A stretch of DNA of 8,241 nucleotides from Burkholderiales bacterium (GTDB taxonomy: Bacteria > Pseudomonadota > Gammaproteobacteria > Burkholderiales > JACMKV01), in the NCBI GenBank assembly GCA_014379915.1, contig JACMKV010000040.1, positions 1-8,241 of the forward strand, written 5' to 3'. Position 1 is the stretch's first letter; every line of letters starts with the position of its first letter. Shown here in pieces: positions 1 through 5,433 of this stretch. The translations under genes and the position numbers were made by a program. The notes below the pieces were generated by a model. That model was not told the DNA's origin. It searched no databases and saw only the letters and a list, made by a program, of their open reading frames with translations.

Positions 1-515
1 CGCGCCCGCGACAAGCGCTCGGCGATACTCAGCCTGTCGACGCTATGTACCCAGGCAAAATGCTCTGCGATCAGCCGCGTCTTGTTGCTCTGGATCGGAC
101 CGACAAAGTGCCACTCCAACGGGCGGAGTAGGGGCCCCGTCGAAGGCGGGGATGCGACCCCGGAGGAGGGGCCACGTGCGTCGTCCCCGATCGACCCGGC
201 TTTCCCTGTGGTTCCGATGCGGTACTCCGGAGGGCGGAGTAGGGGGCCGGTCGAAGACGGGGATGTGACCTGGGAGGGCGTTTCGATCGAGCCTTTCATT
301 AGGCTGGCGAGTTGAGCGATTTTCTCTACCGCTTCCTGCACATAGCTTTCGCCGAAAGCAGTTTGACCGGCGGCATAGGCCTCTTCGACCGCAACTGCGG
401 ACCAAGTCTTGCTTATCGCGAGCAATCGAATCTGGTCGGACTCGCGGCCGCAAGCCGCGGCGGCCTTTCGAATCCGCTCGTCAACGGCTTGCAAGCGGGA
501 CGCAATTGCGATCAT
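1..515 (-). CDS. yggS: YggS/PLPBP-family pyridoxal-phosphate homeostasis protein, N-terminal part (cut by window edge)
   Basis: Reading the minus strand from an ATG at 515-513 gives 171 codons without a stop to the left edge; the C-terminal part lies outside the window. YggS/PLPBP proteins are cytoplasmic single-domain TIM-barrel proteins that bind PLP and buffer free PLP; they have no firm catalytic role. Seen here: the PLP-lysine motif LLAISKTW with Lys36, FGESYVQEAVEKI near residues 55-67, and WHFVGPIQSNKTR followed by HFAWVHSVDRL. All match the family in order. Between residues about 78 and 135 there is a 56-residue insert that family members such as E. coli YggS lack (see the repeat entry). 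The gene is divergent from pilT, with 94 bases between the two starts. The family call is strong. Whether the protein still folds with the insert is unknown. Confidence 0.9.
   Translation of the reverse strand, partial: MIAIASRLQAVDERIRKAAAACGRESDQIRLLAISKTWSAVAVEEAYAAGQTAFGESYVQEAVEKIAQLASLMKGSIETPSQVTSPSSTGPLLRPPEYRIGTTGKAGSIGDDARGPSSGVASPPSTGPLLRPLEWHFVGPIQSNKTRLIAEHFAWVHSVDRLSIAERLSRA
114..281 (-). repeat. 168-bp in-frame, repeat-derived insertion inside yggS
   Basis: The insert is 56 codons with no stop and no frame change. It contains two direct copies of a GC-rich repeat, at about 121-173 and 232-279, each with GGGCGGAGTAGGGG at its left end on the plus strand. In protein these read as PS..V.SP.STGPLLRP.E twice. 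The copies are 111 bases (37 codons) apart. A shared CGATCGA (188-194 and 284-290, 96 bases apart) suggests that a somewhat larger unit was duplicated. The left copy is strongly palindromic: GGCCCC at 133-138 faces GGGGCC at 168-173, and GGGG at 148-151 faces CCCC at 158-161. Removing the insert leaves KI + 11 residues + EWHF, the same spacing as in E. coli YggS as I recall it. Inference: a mobile or REP-like palindrome entered a surface loop and is tolerated, as with Rickettsia palindromic elements. Confidence 0.75.
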
Positions 516-544
516 AATTTATAAATAACATGAAGTACAATGTA

Positions 545-564
545 TAAATGATTGATATCATTTA
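545..564. promoter_or_regulatory. 20-bp palindrome in the yggS-pilT divergent promoter region, FNR-like
   Basis: TAAATGAT-TGAT-ATCATTTA is a perfect 8-bp inverted repeat around a 4-base spacer. Its core, ATGAT-N4-ATCAT, differs from the FNR-type consensus TTGAT-N4-ATCAA only at the two outer bases. It overlaps the proposed pilT -35 element, a position that suits a repressor or dual regulator. A Crp/Fnr-family gene occurs about 3 kb away, but nothing shows that it binds here. The surrounding sequence is AT-rich, so chance palindromes are more likely than elsewhere. Confidence 0.35.
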
Positions 565-581
565 CGCTTTAAATCTATATT
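552..581 (+). promoter_or_regulatory. Candidate sigma-70 promoter for pilT
   Basis: TTGATA (552-557, five of six to TTGACA) and TATATT (576-581, five of six to TATAAT) are separated by 18 bases. This would place the transcript start near 588 and leave a leader of about 22 bases that contains the ribosome binding site AAGGA (599-603) of pilT. The prediction rests on motif and spacing only. Confidence 0.45.
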
Positions 582-609
582 CGTTAGGCATCATGGAAAA
601 GGAAATGCG

Positions 610-1653
610 ATGGACATATCCGAATTGCTGGCCTTTGTAGTCAAAAACAAAGCCTCCGATCTACATTTGTCGGCAGGCCAGCCGCCCATGATCCGCGTGC
701 ATGGCGACATACGGCGCATCAACCTGCCGGCGATGCAGCACAAGGACGTGCACGAAATGGTGTACGACATCATGAACGACGGCCAGCGCAAATTCTACGA
801 AGAAAACCTGGAGTGCGATTTCTCGTTCGCGATTCCGAATCTGGCGCGCTTTCGCGTCAACGCCTTCGTGCAGCAGCGCGGTGCTAGCGCCGTGATGCGA
901 TCGATTCCGTCAAACGTGCTGAGCCTCGAGGACATCAAGGCGCCGAAAATTTTCAAGGAAATCGCGCACCAGTCGCGCGGCGTCGTGCTAGTCACCGGCC
1001 CAACCGGCTCGGGGAAATCGACGACGCTAGCGGCGATGATCAACGACATCAACGAGAACGAACACGGTCATATTCTGACCGTCGAAGATCCGATCGAATT
1101 CGTCCACGAAAGCAAAAAGTGTCTGATCAACCAGCGCGAAGTCGGCCCGCACACTTTGAGCTTCGCAAACGCGCTGCGCTCCGCCTTGCGTGAAGACCCC
1201 GATATTATCCTGGTTGGCGAGTTGCGCGATCTGGAAACCATACGCCTCGCGATGACAGCGGCTGAAACCGGCCATCTTGTGTTCGGAACATTGCACACCA
1301 GCTCGGCGGCGAAGACTATCGACCGTATCATCGATGTATTCCCTGCCGCGGAAAAAGAAATGGTGCGCTCGATGTTGTCTGAAAGTTTGCGCGCGGTGAT
1401 CTCGCAAACGCTGCTGAAAACCAAGGACGGCACGGGCCGCGTCGCCGCGCACGAAATCATGATCGGTACGCCGGCGATCCGCAATCTGATCCGCGAAAAC
1501 AAGGTCGCGCAAATGTATTCGTCGATCCAGACCGGCCAGAATTTCGGCATGCAGACCCTGGATCAGAACTTGACCGACCTCGTGCGCCGCAATGTCATTA
1601 CGTCGGCCGAGGCGCGCGGCAAGGCGGCGAATAAGGATGCGTTCCCGGGTTGA
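610..1653 (+). CDS. pilT: Type IV pilus retraction ATPase PilT
   Basis: The 347-residue product matches the usual PilT length. PilT is a cytoplasmic hexameric ATPase of the secretion-ATPase (GspE/VirB11) family that depolymerises PilA pili at the inner-membrane base, driving twitching motility and DNA uptake. Visible motifs: Walker A GPTGSGKS at 130-137 with Lys136, Asp box TVEDPIEF after it, Walker B LREDPDIILVGELRD with Glu204, His box AETGHLVFGTLHT with His222 and His229, and the PilT-specific AIRNLIRE at 289-296, which is needed for retraction. The start ATG follows AAGGA at a 6-base gap. Two earlier ATGs (593 and 605) are out of frame. pilU follows in the same direction after a 129-base gap that holds a large inverted repeat. 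All catalytic residues are present, so the enzyme is expected to be active. Confidence 0.98.
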   Translation: MDISELLAFVVKNKASDLHLSAGQPPMIRVHGDIRRINLPAMQHKDVHEMVYDIMNDGQRKFYEENLECDFSFAIPNLARFRVNAFVQQRGASAVMRSIPSNVLSLEDIKAPKIFKEIAHQSRGVVLVTGPTGSGKSTTLAAMINDINENEHGHILTVEDPIEFVHESKKCLINQREVGPHTLSFANALRSALREDPDIILVGELRDLETIRLAMTAAETGHLVFGTLHTSSAAKTIDRIIDVFPAAEKEMVRSMLSESLRAVISQTLLKTKDGTGRVAAHEIMIGTPAIRNLIRENKVAQMYSSIQTGQNFGMQTLDQNLTDLVRRNVITSAEARGKAANKDAFPG

Positions 1654-1689
1654 TGCCAGTAAGAGCTAAGTGAGCCGTAATCAAGAACG

Positions 1690-1759
1690 CTGTCATTCTC
1701 GCGCACGCGGGAATCCAGTGGCTTCGAAAACCAGATTCCCGCTTTCGCGGGAATGACAG
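1690..1759. repeat. Inverted pair of dRS3-like palindromes between pilT and pilU
   Basis: Two 26-base arms (1690-1715 and 1734-1759) are reverse complements at 23 of 26 positions, around an 18-base middle. Each arm is itself a small palindrome. The right one is exactly ATTCCC-N8-GGGAAT (1735-1754), the form of the Neisseria dRS3 repeat; the left has ATTCTC in place of ATTCCC (1695-1714). Similar repeats are scattered through many betaproteobacterial chromosomes. No T-run follows either arm, so it is not a clear intrinsic terminator. It could still stabilise or attenuate the pilT-pilU transcript. Confidence 0.8.
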
Positions 1760-1772
1760 CACAGGTGAACCA

Positions 1773-1777
1773 GGGAG
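1773..1777 (+). promoter_or_regulatory. Ribosome binding site that decides the pilU start
   Basis: GGGAG lies five bases before GTG 1783-1785. The only upstream in-frame ATG (1753) sits inside the palindromic repeat and has no such site. Translation from the GTG gives (M)ERDQALKFMHELL, which resembles PilU N-termini as I recall them. Confidence 0.8.
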
Positions 1778-1782
1778 CAGAC

Positions 1783-2919
1783 GTGGAACGAGATCAGGCA
1801 CTAAAATTCATGCACGAATTATTGCGCGGCATGCTGACGAAGAAAGCATCGGATCTGTTCATCACCGCCGGCTTTCCGCCCGCGTTCAAGGTAGACGGCA
1901 AGATGACGCCGGTTTCGAACCAGCCGCTGACGCCGCAGCATACGCAGGATCTGGCACGAGCGATCATGAACGACAAGCAGGCCAAGGAATTCGAAGCGAC
2001 CAAGGAATGCAACTTTGCGATCCATCCGGCCGGCATCGGCCGCTACCGCGTCAACGCTTTCATTCAGCAGGCGCGCGTAGGTCTGGTGCTGCGCACGATC
2101 ACGACCGACATTCCGAAGTTCGAAGATCTGATGCTGCCGCCGGTGCTGAAAGATGTCGCGCTGGGCAAGCGCGGCCTCGTGGTTTTCGTCGGCGCCACCG
2201 GCTCGGGTAAATCGACCTCACTCGCCGCACTGATCGGCTATCGCAACCAGAATTCGCACAACCACATCATCACCATCGAAGACCCGGTCGAGTTCGTGCA
2301 CGAACACGGCAACTGTGTCGTCACGCAGCGCGAAGTCGGCGTCGATACCGATTCCTGGCAAGCCGCATTGAAGAACACTTTGCGCCAGGCCCCTGACGTG
2401 ATTCTGATCGGGGAAATCCGCGACCGCGAGACCATGGATTACGCGATCGCATTCGCCGAAACCGGCCATCTGTGCATGGCAACGCTGCACGCGAACAGCG
2501 CCAACCAGGCGCTTGATCGCATGATCAACTTCTTCCCGGAAGAACGTAAGGCGCAGTTGCTGATGGACTTGTCGCTGAACCTGCGCGCGCTGGTTTCGCA
2601 ACGCCTGATTCCGAAAAAAGACAGCAAGGGCCGCATGGCCGCAATCGAAATCATGCTGAATTCGCCGCTGATCTCCGACTTGATCTTCAAGGGCGACGTG
2701 CATGAGATCAAGGAGATCATGTCCAAATCGCGCGAACTCGGCATGCAGACGTTCGATCAGGCGCTGTTCGATCTATTCGAAGCCGGTCACATCAGCTACG
2801 AAGACGCGCTGCGCAACGCCGATTCGGTCAACGACTTGCGGCTCAAGATCAAGCTGCATGGGTCGGATGCGAAAGAAAGGGATGTGATGTCGGGGATCGA
2901 GCATTTGAATATTGTTTGA
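1783..2919 (+). CDS. pilU: Type IV pilus retraction accessory ATPase PilU
   Basis: The 378-residue product, from a GTG start, is a paralogue of PilT. PilU assists PilT-dependent pilus retraction under load, acting in the cytoplasm at the pilus base. Visible motifs: KKASDLFITAGFPPAFKVDG near the N-terminus, Walker A GATGSGKS at 137-144 with Lys143, Asp box TIEDPVEFVHEH, Walker B APDVILIGEIRD with Glu211, and His box AETGHLCMATLHANSANQ. The PilU-type C-terminal tail (NDLRLKIKLHGSDAKERD) is present; PilT lacks it. An ATG 30 bases further upstream would add ten residues encoded by the repeat and is unlikely. A DUF2726 gene starts 40 bases downstream in the same direction. The motifs are complete and there is no sign of decay. 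Confidence 0.96.
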   Translation: MERDQALKFMHELLRGMLTKKASDLFITAGFPPAFKVDGKMTPVSNQPLTPQHTQDLARAIMNDKQAKEFEATKECNFAIHPAGIGRYRVNAFIQQARVGLVLRTITTDIPKFEDLMLPPVLKDVALGKRGLVVFVGATGSGKSTSLAALIGYRNQNSHNHIITIEDPVEFVHEHGNCVVTQREVGVDTDSWQAALKNTLRQAPDVILIGEIRDRETMDYAIAFAETGHLCMATLHANSANQALDRMINFFPEERKAQLLMDLSLNLRALVSQRLIPKKDSKGRMAAIEIMLNSPLISDLIFKGDVHEIKEIMSKSRELGMQTFDQALFDLFEAGHISYEDALRNADSVNDLRLKIKLHGSDAKERDVMSGIEHLNIV

Positions 2920-2959
2920 CGCGTCTAAATCGAGTTATGTGCCAAGGGGAGTGCATCGC

Positions 2960-3519
2960 ATGTCATGGATTCTGATATTTGTTGGCGTTCTGGTCGTTGC
3001 CTTCGTCGCTCTTGCCGCGCTTAAGAACAAGCAAGGCGGCGCACAGGCACGATTGGCTTCCCATACCAACCCGCAAAGCCGCTCTTCTCTGCTGCAGAGC
3101 GTTCATTCCTCGGCGTCCTCGATCAGGCCGTAGGCCCGGATCACCGCGTCTTTGGCAAGGTACGCCTTGCGGACGTTGCTACGGTCAAACCCGGCTTGGG
3201 CAACTCGGCCCGTCAAGGCGCACTCAATCGCATTGCGTTGAAGCACTTTGACTTTGTTGTGTGCCGAGCGAGCGATCTCGCTGTCCTCTGTGCCGTTGAG
3301 CTAAACGACAAGTCTCATTCCAGCCAACGGGTGCAAGCCCGTGATGACCTGCTGGTCAAAGTGTGCCAAGCCATCAATGTGCCGTTGCTGCAAGTTCCCG
3401 CCAAGCAGGCGTATTCGGCTCAGGCTCTGCGCTCCCAATTCTGGGCGGCGATTGGTTCGCCTCAACTCGGTATCGGGTTGGCACATAACAATTCATTCAA
3501 GCCCGCGCCGCCCGCGTAG
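2960..3519 (+). pseudogene. Membrane-anchored DUF2726 protein gene, broken by a frameshift
   Basis: ATG 2960 follows AAGGGGAG (2944-2951) at eight bases. The first frame encodes one N-terminal membrane helix (about residues 4-21) and KNKQGG, then leaves the family pattern and stops at TAG 3131-3133. From about 3055 another frame continues as FPYQPAKPLFSAAERSF, GVLDQAVGPDHRVFGKVRLA and CAVELNDKSH, to a TAG at 3517-3519. This is the DUF2726 domain, whose VELNDK core resembles a PD-(D/E)XK nuclease fold (inference). Joining the two needs a shift of one base (one base missing) around 3042-3060. The second frame has a TAA at 3022-3024 and no start of its own before the domain. I saw no canonical slippery heptamer there, so programmed frameshifting is unlikely. 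It may be a true mutation or a sequence error. The last residues, NNSFKPAPPA, come from an attC-like repeat rather than the domain. Confidence 0.75.
3486..3502 (+). repeat. attC-like half-site at the 3' end of the DUF2726 gene
   Basis: TAACAATTCATTCAAGC matches, as far as I remember it, the start of the aadA-type integron attC site. The complementary right arm, GCTT...CAAGCGTTA, is absent within the next 100 bases, so this is at best a half-site or remnant. It supplies the last codons of the broken DUF2726 frame (NNSFKP). No integron integrase is in the window. Confidence 0.4.
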
Positions 3520-3547
3520 GATGGGTGGAAGCGCAGCGCAACCCATC
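3520..3547. repeat. REP-like hairpin between convergent genes
   Basis: GATGGGT (3520-3526) and ACCCATC (3541-3547) form a 7-bp stem around a GC-rich 14-base middle (GGAAGCGCAGCGCA). This kind of GTAGG-TGGGT...ACCCATC repeat is common in intergenic sites of beta- and gammaproteobacteria. It sits between the DUF2726 stop (3519) and the convergent regulator stop (3580). No T-run follows on either side, so a bidirectional terminator role is only possible. Confidence 0.5.
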
Positions 3548-3579
3548 GCTTCAGCGCTAACGCTACAATTCGCCTTTAC

Positions 3580-4218
3580 TTACCAGCGCGCCGGGGGTTT
3601 CTTGTTGATAACGATCTTTTTGTCCGCAATCTTGATATAGCCGCCGGTCGCCAAATCCTTGAGGATGCGGCTGATCATCTCGCGCGACGCGCCGACGCGA
3701 TTTGCGATGTCCTGCTGGGTCAGCTTGTCGGCGATCACGAGTTTGCCGTCTACTTCGCGCGCGAGCTCCAGCAACAATTTGGCGACACGCCCGTAAACAT
3801 CCAGCAGCGCGAGGCTGCGCACGTTCTCGGTCAGTGCGCGCGTCCGCGCGATCAGGTTTTCGATGATGTGGATGGCGACTTCGGGATTTTCGCTCAGGAA
3901 TTTCCTGAATTCGCTTTTGCCGACTACGGAGAACGTCGACTTTTCCAGGGTCATCACCGAGGCTGAGCGCGGGCCGCCATCCAGAACCATTTCGCCGAAA
4001 TAACTTCCGGGGCCTTCGGTATTGAGCACGATCTCTTTGCCGCTTTCGTCGGCCAGATACACTTTCACCTTGCCGGACAGGATGATGTAAAGCGAATCGG
4101 TTTCGTCGCCCTCGTTGATGACGACGGAATTTTGGCGAAACGTGCGGGCGACGCCGTGCGCGGCCAGCGCGCGCAATTGCGTCTCGGTCAAACCCAGCGT
4201 TAGCGGCGCGTCGGTCAT
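3580..4218 (-). CDS. Crp/Fnr-family transcriptional regulator (Crp-like)
   Basis: The 212-residue product is a cytoplasmic, dimeric DNA-binding regulator. Residues 10-125 form the cyclic-nucleotide-binding barrel, with the phosphate-binding cassette GEMVLDGGPRSAS (Gly75, Glu76, Arg84, Ser85, Ala86), which argues for cAMP or a related nucleotide as ligand. A long dimer helix follows, with ALTENVRSLALLDVYGRVAKLL near 128-149. The winged HTH is LTQQDIANRVGASREMISRI (166-185), with recognition residues Arg179, Glu180, Ser183 and Arg184. It has no N-terminal cysteine cluster, so it is not an iron-sulfur Fnr. The KKPPARW tail is, from memory, typical of betaproteobacterial members. The start ATG has only a weak ribosome binding site. 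The gene runs convergent to the DUF2726 gene. Its target genes cannot be read from this window. Confidence 0.92.
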   Translation of the reverse strand: MTDAPLTLGLTETQLRALAAHGVARTFRQNSVVINEGDETDSLYIILSGKVKVYLADESGKEIVLNTEGPGSYFGEMVLDGGPRSASVMTLEKSTFSVVGKSEFRKFLSENPEVAIHIIENLIARTRALTENVRSLALLDVYGRVAKLLLELAREVDGKLVIADKLTQQDIANRVGASREMISRILKDLATGGYIKIADKKIVINKKPPARW

Positions 4219-4221
4219 GAT

Positions 4222-4440
4222 TTAAAAAACTGGAAAACGGGTGGCCACGACTGTTATCACGCTTTCGGCAAGCAACCCGGCGGTTGATTTATCTACTTCC
4301 GATCCCAAACCCGCGATTCGACGCGCCCCCATCGCAATATGCGTCCGGCCGTGGGAACAGCGCCATAAAATGTGAAAGTCATGGAGGTCATCGATCCTTT
4401 CGGTAATCGGCCAGGCTTCAATCACCACTTTGATTGTCAC
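4222..4440 (-). CDS. Possible small ORF just upstream of the regulator gene, unrecognised
   Basis: A 72-codon ORF ends with TAA at 4224-4222, three bases before the ATG of the Crp-like gene, close enough for translational coupling. I do not recognise the product. It has no signal peptide or clear membrane helix; its end, AGLLAESVITVVATRFPVF, is hydrophobic. Its start has no convincing ribosome binding site. This 272-base region between the regulator and VOC genes must also hold their promoters, so the ORF may be chance. No other structure stood out here. Confidence 0.22.
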   Translation of the reverse strand: MTIKVVIEAWPITERIDDLHDFHILWRCSHGRTHIAMGARRIAGLGSEVDKSTAGLLAESVITVVATRFPVF

Positions 4441-4445
4441 ATAAT
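4417..4445 (+). promoter_or_regulatory. Weak candidate promoter for the VOC gene
   Basis: CATAAT (4440-4445) matches the -10 consensus at five of six positions, and TTCAAT (4417-4422) is a poor -35 at 17 bases. It lies about 45 bases before the GTG start at 4491. The -10 element carries most of the weight. Confidence 0.25.
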
Positions 4446-4490
4446 TTGCCTCTTTGGCAGTTCCTCCCTCAACACGGAAAGGAGATTAGT

Positions 4491-4919
4491 GTGACCACTC
4501 TCGCAAAGCATACCAAAGCGAACGTGATTCCCTGCCTTCGCTATCGAAACGCACCGGCCGCCATCGAATGGCTGTGCGCAACATTCGGATTCTCGAAACA
4601 GGCCGCCTATGCGAATCCCGACGGCACGATCGCCCACGCGCAACTGACTTTCGGCAACGGCATGATCATGCTGGGCTCGGTGCTCGAGAAAGAGACGGAG
4701 TACGGCCGACTGGTCAGGCAGCCAGACGAGATCGGCGGCGCCGGGACGCAAAGCATCTACGTCATTGTCTCCGATGCAGATGTCATTTTCCGGCGCGCGA
4801 AAGCTGCTGGGGCAGAGATCGCGATCGACATCAAGGATGAAGATTACGGCGGCCGCGGCTTCAGTTGCCGCGACCTCGAAGGCCATCTGTGGAGTTTCGG
4901 CACTTATGATCCGTGGTAG
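4491..4919 (+). CDS. VOC-family (glyoxalase/bleomycin-resistance-like, PhnB-type) protein
   Basis: The 142-residue product starts at GTG 4491, placed by AAAGGAG (4478-4484) six bases upstream; a longer reading from 4434 has no such site. The vicinal-oxygen-chelate fold comprises paired beta-alpha-beta-beta-beta modules that often bind a divalent metal. Module 1 reads NVIPCLRYRNAPAAIEWL to IAHAQLTFGNGMIMLGS (His49 is a candidate metal ligand). Module 2 reads GTQSIYVIVSDADVIFRRAK to the C-terminal GRGFSCRDLEGHLWSFGTY, with Glu130 as the candidate second ligand. This ending is typical of small uncharacterised glyoxalase-like proteins. The substrate cannot be read from sequence: the family includes lyases, dioxygenases and drug-binding resistance proteins. 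The gene is transcribed away from the regulator gene; the neighbours do not suggest a pathway. Confidence 0.85.
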   Translation: MTTLAKHTKANVIPCLRYRNAPAAIEWLCATFGFSKQAAYANPDGTIAHAQLTFGNGMIMLGSVLEKETEYGRLVRQPDEIGGAGTQSIYVIVSDADVIFRRAKAAGAEIAIDIKDEDYGGRGFSCRDLEGHLWSFGTYDPW

Positions 4920-5001
4920 CGACGGCGAGCCGGGCAGGCAGATTTGCGACTGAAAGTCGCGCTGTGTTCCCGCCTTATCCCGCCGCCGACCACAGACAAC
5001 T

Positions 5002-5428
5002 GTGCAACGCGCTTGTGCCAGGACGGCCGGGCGGCAAAGCTCCGCTTATCTGCTCGATACCTCGACGTTTCTCTGGATCGCCTTAAACAGTCCCAAGCTC
5101 TCGGCAAAATGTCGAGACGCGTTTGCCGACGCTGAAAGCGAAGTATTTTTGAGTTCGGTATCGGCCTGGGAAATCGTAGTCAAGCACGCAAACAAGCGCT
5201 TGCCGTTGCCGGACAGCCCGCAAACGTTCGTCCCGCGGCTGCGCGAAACCCACGGAATTCAAACGTTGCCGTTAACCGAAGAAGCCGTCCTCCATGTATC
5301 GCGCTTGCCTTTTCTGCACAAAGACCCCTTCGACCGTTTGCTGATTTGTCAGGCGATTCGCGCACGGGCTCGCGATCCTGACGCCGGATCCGCTGATCGG
5401 CCAATACCCGGTGCGCGTGCTCTGGTAG
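5002..5428 (+). pseudogene. PIN-domain (VapC-like) toxin gene, orphan and frameshifted
   Basis: PIN-domain toxins are small RNases that need a cognate antitoxin. Seen from GTG 5002: YLLDTSTFLWIA with catalytic Asp19, SAWEI with Glu57, and HKDPFDRLLICQAI (108-119) with the third acidic site. After Ile119 (codon 5356-5358) the frame goes wrong. Skipping one base near 5359 gives AHGLAILTPDPLIGQYPVRV and LW, then TAG at 5426-5428, the normal VapC ending with its fourth acidic site (TPD). As written, the frame instead runs to 5541, 113 bases past 5428 and into the convergent oxidoreductase gene. The corrected stop lies five bases from that gene's stop, which supports the correction. GTG 5002 has no ribosome binding site, there is no ATG before the domain, and the 82 bases after the VOC gene cannot hold an antitoxin. 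It is probably decayed; one error in the read is the alternative. Confidence 0.78.
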
Positions 5429-5433
5429 CACGA

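Noticed and set aside
43..453. Minus-strand 136-codon frame and overlapping plus frames in the yggS region
   Set aside because: The yggS frame holds all recognised motifs; the others are its shadows.
1027..1550. Two long antisense reading frames inside pilT (about 160 codons each)
   Set aside because: They lie opposite strongly conserved PilT motifs, match no family I recognise, and are expected in GC-rich coding sequence.
2218..2744. Antisense reading frames inside pilU
   Set aside because: Same situation as in pilT: mirror frames of the Walker B and His-box region.
3131..3133. Programmed frameshifting in the DUF2726 gene
   Set aside because: No X-XXY-YYZ heptamer in the right frame was visible between 3025 and 3131.
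4434..4490. Upstream in-frame extension of the VOC gene
   Set aside because: The AAAGGAG site lies directly before GTG 4491, and the 19 extra residues are not typical of the family.
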